NCBI GenBank assembly: GCA_963556695.1
Contig: CAUWAG010000020.1
Coordinates: 3,906,001 to 3,970,000, forward strand
Reading direction: 5' to 3'
Length of the DNA: 64,000 bases
DNA from: Anthostomella pinea
Lineage: Eukaryota > Ascomycota > Sordariomycetes > Xylariales > Xylariaceae
Part shown: piece by piece, positions 34,101 through 45,420 of the stretch
Position numbering within the stretch: position 1 is the stretch's first letter
Layout: the number at the start of each line of letters is the position of its first letter
Position numbers and translations under genes: made by a program
The notes under the pieces: generated by a model
Database searches by the model: none
Seen by the model: only the letters and a program-made list of their open reading frames with translations
What the model was told of the DNA's origin: nothing

Positions 34101-36464
34101 TTAGGGACTTCGTTCTGCCCCGTTCTTGCCGGATTTCCGTTCCAGTCGGGTGATCTGCTCGAGTTCCGCCTGATCATCGAACAGGGGCTCTTCGTGGCCT
34201 TCTTGTCTCCACTCGCCGGGACCTTCATGTGGTGGACCGTCGGCAATGTCGTTGTCGCCAACAATGTTTGCCATCTTGGCCTTTCTAGCCCTGGCTGACT
34301 TCTTGATGGCTTCGTTTCTCGCCCTGCGAGACGCGTTCGTGAGGTTGACCTCGGAGAGTTGGGCGTCTATCTTCTCTTCGACAAGCGCCTTGACATGAAA
34401 TGCAAGGGCTTGGCTGCTGAAGACGCCCGAGTAACGGTAGGACAGCCACAGGTACAGGGTGATGGCCTTGTGGAGCGTTTCTAGCCGTGACAGATATTCA
34501 GCCGCGCCGGGTTTGTAATTCTCCTTATCGACGTCGAGAAGCTCTAGGTCGATCTCTTTGATGTCCACCAAATCACCACCTTCCATGCTGGAGACGCACC
34601 GTGCCATAGCTTGGACCACCTCCGCAAAACGGGGCTCTCTCAGAGCAACCGGGGCGTTCAAGAAGACACACCGGTCGTACACTGACATGGGAAAAGGTTG
34701 TATCAGGTCTGCAATTGACAACATTTCCTTTACGGAGCAGATGTGATACCTTGAGGAGAGCCGGCCTATTTCCCGCAAGCGTAGGAGGATGTAGCTGAAA
34801 GGGGTGTTCGGTGGAAAGTACGACGAGAACCGCTCGATCACGTAAGGGGGAGGCTGTATTCCGGCTGTTTTTAGAGGCTCCGCTTCTCGATTGAACGACT
34901 CAATTACCACCGCCAAGTCGTCGTCTTCCATAGCCGTCACCAACCCCGGTTGACCAGGTTTAGCTGGTAGAGCTGCCGCGCCCACGTCCGAGTCCTTCTG
35001 CGCACCGGATTTGATCGCGTGGTTGGCTGTTCTGAAGCGACCAGCTCGACCGCCTATCTGCTTGACTTCAGATATCGTCATCTGACGGTAATTGTTGCCG
35101 TCCCGTTTGTGCGTCTGTTCGAAAATAACTCGTCTGATCTCCAGGTTGAGACCCATGCCGATGGCGTCGCTGGCAACGAGAATATCATAATCATTGTCTG
35201 GGTCGTTGAAGAGCGCGGCTTGCTGAGCCCGGATCTCGGGCGGCAACGATCCGTAGACAATGGCAACGCGTCTTCCCGTGGCATTCTCAATCTGCTTCTT
35301 GAGTGAATGTATTCCAACTCGAGAAAAGGAGACGACGGCGTCGCCTTTCTGTAGGTTATGGAAGCTACCGGACAGAGACTCGCTCATGGTCTGCAGCCCG
35401 CTCAGGCGCTCGTACCGACGAAGCACGCATTTGTCACCGATGGTAGCGCACAAAGACTGGATTAGTTCGACGGCTCGCTCCTCCCCGCATAGGTGGACTT
35501 CTTTGGCTTGAACACCGAGGAATGCTTGCGTCCATGCCCACCCTCTCTCGCTGTCTCCGATCATCTGGATCTCATCAATCACGGCAACGTCGACCATGTG
35601 ATTCAGCGGCGTCATCTCGACGGTGCAACTCCTAAAGTAGTTGTCCTCGTCTTTGGGCACACGCTGCTCCTCTCCCGTGATGAGTGCACATTTCTTGCCC
35701 TTGGCCAAGAAGCGAGAATAGACTTCATGTGCCAGTAACCGGAGCGGTCCCGCATATATGCCGGACTTGGCTTCCTCCAGAGCTTTTAGCGCATTGTAGG
35801 TCTTTCCCGAATTCGTAGGGCCGACGTGCAGGTAGACGGTACGCTGAAGAGCTCGCGTGGCGGGGAACCATTCGTAAGGGAATCGGAAATCAGCGATCTT
35901 CTTGTGGGTGGCGGCGATGTTCTTGGGGAACCTCGAACGCATGAGGAAGTTCTGAAAAGCGTATACGATCTCTTCGTTCAGGCCCTTGATGTCGCGCTCG
36001 ACGAAGGCACTGCGCAGCTGCCAGAACAGGGGGTTGTCGGTCCTCGAGATAACACCCTTTAGGCTTGCCAGGTCACAGGACCTTTCGATGGAAACCTTAA
36101 ACAGCTTGGCCTCTCGCTGGAAATCCAACTGCGTGTCAACGCCAAAGGCCTTGTATTCATCTTTCCTGCTGGCGAAGCTCCTCGAAGTGGTCATCATAGA
36201 ATCGCATCGCGTGAGGGCCAGTTTTCGAAAGATGGCATAGGTTCGGTTTACTTCACGTTGGTTCGCGGCCGTGGCTTCCTGTGTTGAATCTAGACCGTCT
36301 TTCAGCTTGCCGATACTGGCACGAGGGTTACCACTAGGCGTCCGTCTGAAGGTGAACTCTGATGGTTTGCGCGCGACTTGGGTGGTGGTTGTGAAGGCAT
36401 GGCGACGACAAGGACGAACTGCGCAGCTTGGACTAGCCAGACGACTTCTGAGAAAAGAGCGCAT
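34101..36464 (-). CDS. SUV3: Suv3: mitochondrial ATP-dependent RNA helicase (degradosome)
   Basis: A single exon of 787 residues. The N-terminus (MRSFLRSRLASPSCAVRPCR) is rich in Arg and Ser with no acidic residue, as expected for a mitochondrial presequence. Helicase motifs are GPTNSGKTYNAL (Walker A, about residue 213), VIDEIQMIGD (Walker B, about 293, the DEIQ variant typical of Suv3), SFSRVGIHSLK, and QIGGRAGRF (motif VI, about 468). The Suv3 C-terminal domain follows, with a Lys/Arg-rich end. Suv3 unwinds RNA for the mitochondrial exoribonuclease (Dss1 in yeast) and is needed for turnover of introns and aberrant transcripts. It is divergent from the VAMP7-like gene. Confidence 0.95.
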   Translation of the reverse strand: MRSFLRSRLASPSCAVRPCRRHAFTTTTQVARKPSEFTFRRTPSGNPRASIGKLKDGLDSTQEATAANQREVNRTYAIFRKLALTRCDSMMTTSRSFASRKDEYKAFGVDTQLDFQREAKLFKVSIERSCDLASLKGVISRTDNPLFWQLRSAFVERDIKGLNEEIVYAFQNFLMRSRFPKNIAATHKKIADFRFPYEWFPATRALQRTVYLHVGPTNSGKTYNALKALEEAKSGIYAGPLRLLAHEVYSRFLAKGKKCALITGEEQRVPKDEDNYFRSCTVEMTPLNHMVDVAVIDEIQMIGDSERGWAWTQAFLGVQAKEVHLCGEERAVELIQSLCATIGDKCVLRRYERLSGLQTMSESLSGSFHNLQKGDAVVSFSRVGIHSLKKQIENATGRRVAIVYGSLPPEIRAQQAALFNDPDNDYDILVASDAIGMGLNLEIRRVIFEQTHKRDGNNYRQMTISEVKQIGGRAGRFRTANHAIKSGAQKDSDVGAAALPAKPGQPGLVTAMEDDDLAVVIESFNREAEPLKTAGIQPPPYVIERFSSYFPPNTPFSYILLRLREIGRLSSRYHICSVKEMLSIADLIQPFPMSVYDRCVFLNAPVALREPRFAEVVQAMARCVSSMEGGDLVDIKEIDLELLDVDKENYKPGAAEYLSRLETLHKAITLYLWLSYRYSGVFSSQALAFHVKALVEEKIDAQLSEVNLTNASRRARNEAIKKSARARKAKMANIVGDNDIADGPPHEGPGEWRQEGHEEPLFDDQAELEQITRLERKSGKNGAERSP

Positions 36465-37097
36465 ATCGGGATAGGAAGGGCGCCGGAACCATGTTCAAAC
36501 GTGCCTGCTTTCCACGCTTCTCAGTAGTTCAGACTTGTCGACTCTCGCGAACGGTTCAGCAATGACAAGGTACCCCGTTGAAGGGTCTTGCGATCATCGA
36601 CATCAAATCTTTGGCGCGCCTGAGATAAGTTCCCTTATCGGCGATAAAGTGGACCTCGACAAAGGCGATTTCTCCTTATCGCCAAAAGCCCATGGTTTAT
36701 CCGGCCAAATTGCATGCAATAGGCCCGCCAACCTCGCAGGGATCAGCATGGAAGCACTGTTCCTGCCGCTGCTGTGGTCAGTGGTCAGTGCCCGCACAGC
36801 CCGCAGCATCGAGTTCCGCCGGCTGAGTCCACTGGTCCAGTGCATCGTCATTCATGCTCGTCGCATTAAATGCGTCGTCCATCCATAGATCCGTCCATCA
36901 ACCCGACCTGCCTGACAATCTGGAATTTGTGTCGACCTGTCTCGCAAACGCTATCCTACCTCGCCTCCGCATCCGCCTCCACATACCGTCCTCCTAGGAA
37001 CCTACTAGTATTCTGTGAGACTACCTAGCAGTCTGCCTGATGGGGTCGGGGAAATACAAACACAAGTAGACAATTTGAACGTCGACAAGGGAACAAG
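36465..37097. promoter_or_regulatory. Divergent promoter region SUV3 / VAMP7-like
   Basis: About 0.63 kb between two outward-facing starts. It includes the palindromic word TTATCGGCGATAA near 36636-36648 and further GATAA/TTATC words, possible GATA-factor sites. No transcription start can be fixed. Confidence 0.45.
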
Positions 37098-37889
37098 ATG
37101 GCGTCCTCATCGACACAGACTCCGCTCCTCTAGTACGTGCCCGTCTCCGTCAAGCCCCCATCACCACGGGATGCGATGAGGCTGGAAGACTGACATGCGC
37201 AAACCCGCAGCTCTTGCATAGCGCACAACACGACGATCCTCTCAGAATGCACGACCTCGGCGTCGTCGCAGACGTCGTCGCTCGCGTCGCTGATCCTGCC
37301 CAAGATCACGCACGACACGCCGCAAAAGCTGACATATACGCACGGCTCGAACCACATCCATTACATGTCGGAGGCGCCGTCGGCGCACCCGGGCAACGCG
37401 GCGGCGGGCGGGCTGACCTTCCTGGTGGTGGCCGACTCGTCGCTGGGCCGCCGTGTGCCGTTCGGCTTCCTGTTTGAGATCCGCAAGCGCTTCTTCCAGG
37501 AGTTCCCCGCCGACGCCACCGACTTCGCCGACCTGCCCAACTACGGTGCCGGTAGCTTCAACGGCGAGCTCAAGTCGCTGATGGTGGAGTTCGGCACCAC
37601 GAGCGGCGGCCGCGACGACGCCATCGGCAACGTCCAGCGCGAGATGGACGACGTGCGCGGCATCATGACCCGCAACATCGAGGGCCTGCTCGAGCGCGGC
37701 GAGCGCATCGACCTGCTCGTTGACAAGACGGATCGCCTGGGCGGCAGCGCGCGCGAGTTCAGGGTGCGGAGTCGCGGCCTCAAGAGGCAGATGTGGTGGA
37801 AGAATGTCAAACTGATGGCATTGCTTGCCCTCGTGCTCTTACTGATTATTGTTGCTATTGTGATCGCCGTTGAAAACGCCACCGGTTAA
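37098..37889 (+). CDS. VAMP7-type longin R-SNARE (synaptobrevin family)
   Basis: Two exons (37098-37132, 37211-37889) give 237 residues. Translation from the later ATG at 37365 alone would lose half the longin domain. The joined N-terminus reads MASSSTQTPLLYSCIAHNTT, the start of a longin fold. The longin domain covers about residues 8-130 with a Gly/Ala-rich loop (HPGNAAAGG). The R-SNARE helix spans about 149-209, with the zero-layer arginine in LLERGERIDLL. A single C-terminal transmembrane anchor follows WWKN (about 212-232). Ykt6 would carry a lipid-modified tail and Sec22 a different longin, so VAMP7/Nyv1-like is the best call. It should act in fusion at late endosome/vacuole or in apical secretion, pairing with Q-SNAREs that SM proteins (such as Sec1, also in this window) regulate. 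Confidence 0.92.
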
Positions 37890-38525
37890 GCTTCGACAAG
37901 CGGGAGACCAATTTGATAATCGATACCTAACGGTGTTTATTCGGTGGCCATATGGCAAGCCATGGCATGGCGGTGGGTATATACCGCTTTGGCCGCCACT
38001 CTGGGTTCCGACACCGCATAAACGGTAATGGGGGACTAAATCATCCCAGGATAGGGCCGGAAAGGACGCCATTTGCTATACCAGGGACTCAACAGGACAC
38101 GGGAGGGGCACAAAACCGCGAGACAGCATTTTCTTCTCTTTTGTTCATTGTCGATACCCGAGCGAGGTGGGATCGACTCAGGGCTTCCACGTGTATTACA
38201 ATGTGTACATACAGTTCCATCCTTCTGAATCGTGCCAAAGCACTCCGATGGCTCGGCGACGGCTATCCCATACATAAATGTGCATTTCTAGTGGCCTCCC
38301 ACCACCTCCAATGTCAGCAGGCAACTGCTGTAGAGCATGGTTGATGTAAATACTCAAGCCGACCATGCTCGATGTCAGACCCTCGAGCTACGAGTTCGCG
38401 CAGGCATGTAGTGCGTCTGTCTGCAATCATCAAACCTATCCCGAGGTCAACAATCCCGAGGTCCTAGCCTAGCCTACAAGCCGCCTTCATCCTCCATTCA
38501 CCCTTCACTTCAAACCCCGTCGTCC
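37890..38525. other. Convergent intergenic region
   Basis: Non-coding space between the VAMP7-like gene and the next minus-strand gene. No repeat or RNA gene recognised. Confidence 0.55.
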
Positions 38526-39246
38526 TCACAACATAGCCGGTATAGCCCCATCCGCCCTCCGCTGGCTCTCGTGGTAGACATACCCGTGCGCGACCGGGCT
38601 CGCGACCGCCGCGGCGTCGAGCACGAACGGCGACTTTTGCAGGCGCGCGGTGAAGAAGACGGGGTGGAGATTCGAGGTGTCGCGCGCGGTCTGCTGGTTT
38701 TCGTGTTGCTTCTGTTGCTGTTGCGCCCATATGGCTTGGAAGTCTGCGAGGGCTGGGGTTGTGGGCGTGGGCGTTGTTTGGGCGGTTTGGGTTTTTTGGA
38801 ACAGCGCTTGTTGCGTCGGCGTCGGCATCGGCATTGTTGCTGAGGCTGGGGGTTGGAAGTACGGCTCGGGGGGTTGGAAGTGCAGGTGGTCTGCGGCGGA
38901 CGGAGGGAGAATGGCGGTTGTCGTGGTCGCGGTCGCGGTCGTGGGGGTACTGGATTCTGGGAAGGTTATGGTCTCTGGTGTCTGATGGAGTGGCTTGTTA
39001 GAAAAGTGATATCATTCGAGATATGTTCGTCTTTTGGCAGACTAGAAATGCGAAATGCAAGATAAGAAATGCGACTGGGCAGCTACGGGGTCGACGAACC
39101 CGAGGTTGTTCTGTCGCGGCAGCTGATGCTCTACCCCACCACATCCACGGAGCAGGGCCCTGGTCGTCATTCTCACGTGTAGAAGACGAGCTGGAGAGCG
39201 CAGGGTGCTTGGAGCCGAAGACCTGGGAGGCCGAGCGCAGCAGCAT
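38526..39246 (-). CDS. Predicted small uncharacterised protein (tentative model)
   Basis: A two-exon minus-strand model (39246-39087, 38974-38526) gives 202 residues. The start at 39244-39246 (MLLRSASQVFG) has an Arg/Ser-rich, presequence-like beginning. The donor GTAGCT is weak, and of two neighbouring acceptors (CCATCAG, ACACCAG) only the second keeps the frame open. The product is Pro, Thr, Gln and Ala rich (TTATATTTTA, QQQQKQHENQQ) and ends in a more ordered segment (PVFFTARLQKSPFVLDAAA). I recognise no domain. The ordered tail and uninterrupted second exon argue for a real gene; the composition and weak splice site argue for caution. Confidence 0.4.
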
Positions 39247-39709
39247 TATGCAGTTTTGGTAGTACGTAGGTCGATGTATTCGATGCAATGCAATTGCACA
39301 GCTTGATTCAACGCATTGCTGTGACTTTGGGTTGCGAAATTGGACGAATGTAGTATTCGCAATGACTGTGGTCGAGGTTTTGGTTCTTGTTGTTTCAAGA
39401 CTTTCGGAGCTTCTGGTTTGGTCGGACGTTATCCTAGATGTCCCGCTCAAACGGGAATGTCGCAGTGAATACCCCGATCGTCGGGTGGTGTCATTGCGTG
39501 GAAAGGACGCTCCGGCGGCTGAGTCGGGGTCACACCGACGGCCAGCGGGAACCAAATAAATCTACGAAGGTACAGAAGGGGGTCTTAGGGTCGCTGTATA
39601 ACATGCTCTTCTTCCCGGAATGAAGCACTGTCGACATGTTGTGGCAACATACGTATAGACAGGGCAACAAATTGGTTATCTGAAAAGGCACGGAACTGAT
39701 GACATTCCC
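39247..39709. other. Intergenic region
   Basis: About 0.46 kb, the 5' region of the tentative small gene and 3' region of the dehydrogenase gene. Nothing else supported. Confidence 0.5.
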
Positions 39710-40981
39710 TCATGGGTTGTTCCCCTTCTTCTTCTGCCGTCTAGACGGCTTCTTGTCAGCCTCCTTCTCCTTCCCCTTTTTGATAGCGTCCACCAGGGCA
39801 TCCATCTCCTGCGCCTTCTCGGCATCCTGCTTCTCCTTTTCCTTCAACTCCCGGTTCTTCTTCTCCAGAGCCCTCATCGCCGCCTGCTCCTTTTCCGTCT
39901 TCTCGACCAGCTTGTCACTGGCTTCCCAGAGCTGCTTTGCAATCTCGTCGTCCTTGACGTCGAGCCTCGCAAAGTCGACCTCCATGCACTCCTTGATGAA
40001 CTTGCCGCCCGGTCCTCGGACCAGACTTGGCTCTATCGCGGCGTACAGGATGGACTGCGCGCCCTGCGCCTCGTCCTTCAACAGGAACCATGGGATGATG
40101 TAGGAGAATGTGTAGACAGCGAGTCCCCACAATGAACCTCGGGTAAGCCACCGTCGCATTCCGGGCGTCCGGGCGAACCCAGGGTCTGCAAACAGAACCC
40201 GCGCAGTCATTGGAAGATCATCCGGCCTCTTGTATGCATCCAGATGTTTCTGGAAGGCCTGTCCGAATACCATCATTGCGAGCTTGCTCCGGGCATATGC
40301 TTTCCTTGGCGACCACTGCTTCTTGACCAGTGCTTCGCTGAGAGATGGAGAGGCGATATACGAGGAGCATGTCGGGATGATAATCCGCACGTCGCGATCG
40401 AAGGGTTGCGCTCGGAGGGCCGGGCTGAGTATCCCCATAAGGTGGAAGTTCGCCAAGTAGTTGACCATCCACATCTCCTCGATCCCCTCGTCCGTCTCGG
40501 TTCGTTTCCCTCCAGGGGGCGTCAGCGTGGCGGCGCACAGGATGAGCATGTCCAATCGTCGGGGCGGCGCGTTGTCGATCCACTTGGTAGCGAACTGTCG
40601 GATGCTGTGCAGGGAGGTGAGGTCGACTTGTTCGGCGTAGATCATCTCGTTGTTGGTCTGCTCGCGCAACTCCCCAATGTAGTCGGCGAGGAAGGGGTGC
40701 GACGGCGGCAGGCGGGTGAGAAGTACAAGCTGGGCTCCCCGTGTAGCCAGGTCTCTCGCCGTGGCAGCCCCTATTCCCGAGGTGCCGCCCGTCATCATGA
40801 TGACCCTGCCGTGCATGTCCCTCTCCGCCGTGTTCGTTGTTCCGCTGCTATATCTCTTGATCAGGTAGAGAATACCGAGTACCACGACGACCTGCAACAC
40901 CCTCCAAGGGTCTGACATCCACTCGGGCGCCCATTCCGGAGCGCCATTGGAGACGAGTTCGTATATGAAAGGGAGAGGCAT
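39710..40981 (-). CDS. Membrane-anchored short-chain dehydrogenase/reductase
   Basis: A single exon of 423 residues. The start at 40979-40981 (MPLPFIYELV) lies in a good context (GCCACCATG); the open frame extends upstream but without support. One N-terminal hydrophobic helix (about residues 25-42, VLQVVVVLGILYLI) is followed by the NAD(P)-binding motif TGGTSGIG, the substrate-side serine in IPTCSSY and the catalytic YARSK (YxxxK). The usual NNAG is replaced by LCAAT. A second hydrophobic patch (LAVYTFSYIIPWFLL) and a long charged coiled-coil tail ending in Lys/Arg clusters complete it. It is probably an ER or lipid-droplet reductase acting on a lipid or sterol-like substrate. The substrate is unknown; the coiled-coil tail is unusual for the family. 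It shares a 447-bp divergent promoter with the G-patch gene. Confidence 0.87.
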   Translation of the reverse strand: MPLPFIYELVSNGAPEWAPEWMSDPWRVLQVVVVLGILYLIKRYSSGTTNTAERDMHGRVIMMTGGTSGIGAATARDLATRGAQLVLLTRLPPSHPFLADYIGELREQTNNEMIYAEQVDLTSLHSIRQFATKWIDNAPPRRLDMLILCAATLTPPGGKRTETDEGIEEMWMVNYLANFHLMGILSPALRAQPFDRDVRIIIPTCSSYIASPSLSEALVKKQWSPRKAYARSKLAMMVFGQAFQKHLDAYKRPDDLPMTARVLFADPGFARTPGMRRWLTRGSLWGLAVYTFSYIIPWFLLKDEAQGAQSILYAAIEPSLVRGPGGKFIKECMEVDFARLDVKDDEIAKQLWEASDKLVEKTEKEQAAMRALEKKNRELKEKEKQDAEKAQEMDALVDAIKKGKEKEADKKPSRRQKKKGNNP

Positions 40982-41428
40982 GGTGGCGTTGATTCGGAAG
41001 ACAAAAGCGTGGTTGATACTCGTCTGACCTTTCAAGACATGTCGTCGTACCTGGTCGTACTTGTCGCAGCGGATGTGCCGGACCTTGAAGAGTTGCAAAA
41101 TGTACAAGTTGAACACAGGAGGCTCGCAGGCTCGCTTTTCTCACAGGCTTACAGAATTGGGTGACGGAGCTGTGTGTCCTGCTAGTCGCGGACAAGCAGG
41201 GGTACGGCCGCCGCGACAGGGGTCTGACGTTTAAGGCCCCGAATTGGCAGGATCTTATCTCCAATGTTGCCTCTCATCAGTGCCATCAGCTCTGATTCCT
41301 CTCCTTCCGAACCTCATCCACTTTAACATCCAAACCAGATACTACCTCTCAACACACCGAAATCCACGCCCTATTCGCCTTGATCTCAAGTTGAGAAAGA
41401 CTAGTGCCAACGTAATCTGGCTGCCGAA
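40982..41428. promoter_or_regulatory. Divergent promoter region SDR / G-patch gene
   Basis: About 0.45 kb between outward-facing starts. Pyrimidine-rich on the right-hand side as is common before fungal start codons; no TATA box seen. Confidence 0.45.
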
Positions 41429-42121
41429 ATGGCTTCTGAAGACTGGTCCGATCAGGATGAATATGAGGTTCCTCTGCAAGACAGACGACCATTCGGGGCA
41501 GGACTCAAGCGAAAACGAGTCGTCTTCGTTCCTGCTTCGACAGGCGGCCTCAATACTACCGAAGAGACGAGAATCCCGAAGCCGTCTAGATCAGTGTCCG
41601 ACATGTATCTAAGCATAGTTCTGCCAAAGGACGCCAACCAGTCTACGGGAGCAAACGAGACGAATACTCCTGCACCTCAGATCTGCCAGGTCTGTAGCCT
41701 CCCGATAAACAAGGACTCTGAGGCTGTAGACACGAACAACGCAACGGGTCGACCCCATGAAGCCTCGATAGCGCATCAGGTATGCATGACACACTCACAT
41801 CCGCCCTCTGCCCTGGACCGTTCGCGCATGGGGCTGGGCGTCCTACAGTCTCAAGGGTGGGATCCCGACTCGCGGATAGGACTCGGTGCCACGCAGCAGG
41901 GCATGAAATATCCCATCAAGGCGAAACCCAAGTACGACACGTTAGGTATAGGAGTCGAGGTGCCAAAAGACGCAGTCGTCAAGAAGAAGAAGGAGAAGGT
42001 TCAGACGCTGGATGCGAAGAAGGCTCGCAAGAAGGCTGCAGATGACAAGAGGCGGCACAAGAAGCTCAGGCAACAGTTCTATGGCAACTCGGACGTGGAT
42101 AAGTACCTAGGACATGGATAA
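41429..42121 (+). CDS. G-patch protein with small zinc-binding motif
   Basis: A single exon of 230 residues. A short acidic N-terminus (MASEDWSDQDEYEVPL) precedes a basic stretch (GLKRKRVVFVPAS), a C-x2-C...H...H cluster (CQVC, then HEASIAHQVCMTHSH) and a G-patch (about residues 130-165, GLGVLQSQGWDPDSRIGLG). A lysine-rich C-terminal helix follows (KKKKEKVQTLDAKKARKKAA). G-patch proteins activate DEAH-box helicases, so a nuclear or nucleolar role in splicing or ribosome biogenesis is likely; the precise helicase partner is not evident. A possible donor/acceptor pair around 41780 was ignored because the frame reads through a conserved-looking segment. Confidence 0.87.
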   Translation: MASEDWSDQDEYEVPLQDRRPFGAGLKRKRVVFVPASTGGLNTTEETRIPKPSRSVSDMYLSIVLPKDANQSTGANETNTPAPQICQVCSLPINKDSEAVDTNNATGRPHEASIAHQVCMTHSHPPSALDRSRMGLGVLQSQGWDPDSRIGLGATQQGMKYPIKAKPKYDTLGIGVEVPKDAVVKKKKEKVQTLDAKKARKKAADDKRRHKKLRQQFYGNSDVDKYLGHG

Positions 42122-43065
42122 CGCTCTTCGCGTTCGTTGTTTTCACGAGATGACGAGTCACACGTTACGCTGGATTCACGAACATGCTGTACAGTATTTA
42201 ATGGCGAACTTGGTTGATGGAGAGAAGCGGCTACTTGTGCTCATTAATAAATACCCTTCTGATCGTCTTAAGAATTATACCATCGTGTACCTTGCCTGAG
42301 TCTCTGTCTGTGTATGTACTACAGCTATGCAAAAGTGACGGACGTGCATTCACGCTGACTCCTGAGAGCCTCATTGAGTCGGTCGATCAACAGATTTGTT
42401 GGAAAGGGGTCATGTTCAGGGGGTTGGATCAGTGGGACAGTGGGTCTCCGCAGTCAACCTGGCGATCGCCGGCCATTGCCCAATGACTGTCGGGGCCTTG
42501 TCGCAGCCGCAGGCGGTGGCAGGTGGGGTAGCTTTGGGCAATGGGGGAATGCCAGGTCGTCGCATTGAATCAACGAAGGCCTGAAACCCCCGCCAAGGGC
42601 CTTGAATCAACTTCAACTTTCTACCTACCTAAACAACAAAGCGATCCGACCATACCTAGTCCTCCTCCTCTGGCCTTGTCGTTGGTCGAGATTTCTACGG
42701 CAGCTTCTCTTCCCCTGACCACTTCAGTGAAAGACGCCCTGGAGCTGCGAGCACCCAGTCCGACAGAAACACCACCCACCACCCGTGGCCCGCTGTCACC
42801 TGCCCAAAGAGTCAAGACAGCCCACGTTGCACTCGCTTCGTACATACAAGCCATTGATCCTTCCTCCGCCCCCCGAACTTCGCTGAAGCACCGTGACGTC
42901 TTCTGCTCGACGACCGAGGCGCCTCCAGCTGGGGGCCAAGCGCCAAGATGGGAGCCTCCGTCATCCAAGAGCAGCGTGACAGTGAGCCTCACCAAGCACC
43001 CCCCTTTTGTGGTCGACCGCCCATTATCTGGCGACGAGGAACACAAGCTTCGGACAGCTAACACA
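42122..43065. other. Intergenic and 5' region of SEC1
   Basis: About 0.9 kb. An open frame from 42541 runs into SEC1 exon 1, but its Pro/Ser/Thr-rich translation is not SM-protein-like and is more simply 5' untranslated DNA. Confidence 0.55.
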
Positions 43066-45420
43066 ATGGATTCTCACCTGCGCGCAGTCCTCATAGATAC
43101 AATCAAAAACATTACCGCCGGCGATGTGAGTTGCGACCCAGTTCCTTATCCCTGTGTACAACTCCGTACTGACGAGCCGGCTGCCACAGTGGAAAGTACT
43201 AGTCATCGACGAAGGCTCCAAGCGGATCATCGACAATGTCGTCAAGGAAGATGACATCCTCAACCATAATATCGCTAGTATGTTGCCAAGCCGTGCCCCG
43301 CCTCTACGACGTTAGCAGCTGAGGGTGGTGCCATAGATATCGAGCGAATCGAGGACCGCCGCGAGATGAATCCGACTATGGATGCTATATACATCCTCTC
43401 GCCTCTGTCACACATTGTCGATTGCCTCATGGCTGATATCGAACGCCGGAGATACAAACAATGCTTCCTGGTTTGGACCGCTGTGCTCGATCCCCAGCTG
43501 AGGAGGCGAATAGATGGCTCTGCTCTGGCGAAACAGCAGATAGCCGGTTTCGAGACGCTTTCCATCGACTACTTCCCAAGAGAATCGCATCTCGTCACAT
43601 TCAGAGACCCCTGGAGTTTCCCCATCTTGTATCACCCGGCTTGCAATGGGCTGATAAGAAAGCACATGCAGGACCTTGCTCAAAAGGTCTGTTGCGCCTC
43701 TGAAGTAGTTACAAGGGAAGCGAGCTGACTTCAAGGCGACCAGATTACTGGTCTATGTGTATCTTTGGGAGAATACCCCAAAATTCGGTACTATCGCCCA
43801 AGGAACCCGATACACGAAGCTGCTGTACTATCCTCGCATCTTGCTCGGTTCGTCTCTGAGGAGCTGGATGAATATGCCCAATGGAACCCAGACTTTCCGC
43901 CACCAAGCTCGAGGCCGCAAGGTGTGCTTATAGTGTCCGATAGATCCATGGATCTCTTTTCGCCTTTGGTACATGAGTTCACCTACCAAGCGATGGCGCA
44001 TGACCTCCTACCGATCAAAGATGGAGACAAGACTACATTTCACATGACAGTCAACGAAGAGGAACCCGGCGCCGAAGAAAAAGATGTAGAGCTTACTGAC
44101 AAGGACAAAGTCTGGGTAGACAACCGGCATAAGCACATGAAGGATACGATAGAGAAAATCATGGGCGACTTCCAAAAGTTTCTCGACCAGAATCCCCACT
44201 TTACCAACTCGAACGGCGATGCGACAAGCATAAATGCGATTAAGGATATGATGGCAGGGTTGCCGCAGTTCACCGAGATGAAGGAAATTTATTCTCTCCA
44301 TCTCACAATGGCCCAGGAGTGCATGAACATCTTCCAGCATCACAAGCTTTCCGAGATGGCTCTCATAGAGCAGAATATGGCGACAGGACTTGACGAGGAC
44401 AATCGGAAACCGAAGAACGTTCTGGACTCGATAGTCCGCCTCCTCGACGACGACGCGGTGACGAAGTCGGCCCGACTTCGTCTCGTTATTATGTTTGTCC
44501 TCTATCGCGACGGCGTGATAATGGAGGATATCAAGAGATTACTCGCGCATGCTTCCTTGCCACCTCAAGACGGCGAGATTATATCGAACATGGAACTCCT
44601 TGGTGGTCGTACGACCCATAACCTCAAAGATCCTCGCAGGGATAACCTACCCTTGTTTCCCATTGACACCAAAGCCCCTATTCCCGAAGACAATTACATG
44701 TCGCGATTCTCCCCTGCCGTGAGGTCCGTGCTGGAGAATCTGTGCAGAGGAACCTTGGACCAGACATCATTCCCGTATGTGAAGCCGCCTTCCGACCCCA
44801 ACGAAGATGCTCTGATTGGGCAGGGGTCGTTGAGAGCAGCCAAACCCAGCTGGGCCGGTGCCGGTAGACGGGTGGTAGAGAACAGGCAGCGGATAATCGT
44901 CTTCATGGCTGGCGGTGCAACGTTCTCCGAGTCACGCGCTTGTTATGAAGTCGGGTCGGCTATGAACCGCGATGTTTTCCTCGCGACTAGTCACATGCTC
45001 ACGCCTCAGCTTTTTGTGCGCCAAGTAGGTGATCTGAGTGTTGACAAGCGGAAATTGGATCTCCCAATCGAGAGACCGCCTCCGAGAGCGCCGGCGCACC
45101 TGTTCGAACGGCCTGCTCCGCTAATGGCCGCAGCGCCTCCACCACCAGGAGCGGGAGGGCCTCGGCCACCGCCGGGAAGGCAACAAGTTCCAGGGCGGCC
45201 ACCGCCGCCACCAGGAGGGCTGCCAGTCGGCCCGAGGGTCGGAGGCGCGTCGTCCGCACCGCCCACGCAGCAGATGGGCAACATGAGTCTTGGTCCGAGA
45301 CCGCCAAACGGGGCGGACTCGGGACCCCCGTCGAACAGCGGGACGCCTCAGAAGCTGGAGAAAGAGAAGAAGAAGCGGAACTTCCTCGGAATGAAGAAGG
45401 ACAAGGGTAGTAAGGGATAG
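43066..45420 (+). CDS. SEC1: Sec1: Sec1/Munc18 protein for exocytic membrane fusion
   Basis: Four exons (43066-43125, 43190-43277, 43337-43686, 43744-45420) give 724 residues. Introns are 57-64 nt. Intron 3 was placed so that DLAQK continues as ITGLCVSLGEYPK, which keeps the SM fold intact. The N-terminus MDSHLRAVLIDTI and WKVLVIDEGSKRII is the domain-1 start of Sec1. NPTMDAIYILSP, YPKIRYYRPRNP and VLIVSDRSMDLFSPL (the SM signature) follow, then domain 3 to about residue 590. A disordered Pro/Gly-rich tail (about residues 600-700, with PPPPGG-type runs) and a basic end (KKKKRNFLGMKKDKGSKG) are extras seen in filamentous fungi. Sec1 binds the assembled exocytic SNARE complex at the plasma membrane and promotes fusion at the hyphal tip. 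Confidence 0.95.

Noticed and set aside
42541..43254. N-terminal extension of SEC1 or separate gene
   Set aside because: Pro/Ser/Thr-rich translation ahead of MDSHLRAVLIDTI is foreign to SM proteins, and the frame runs through intron 1.
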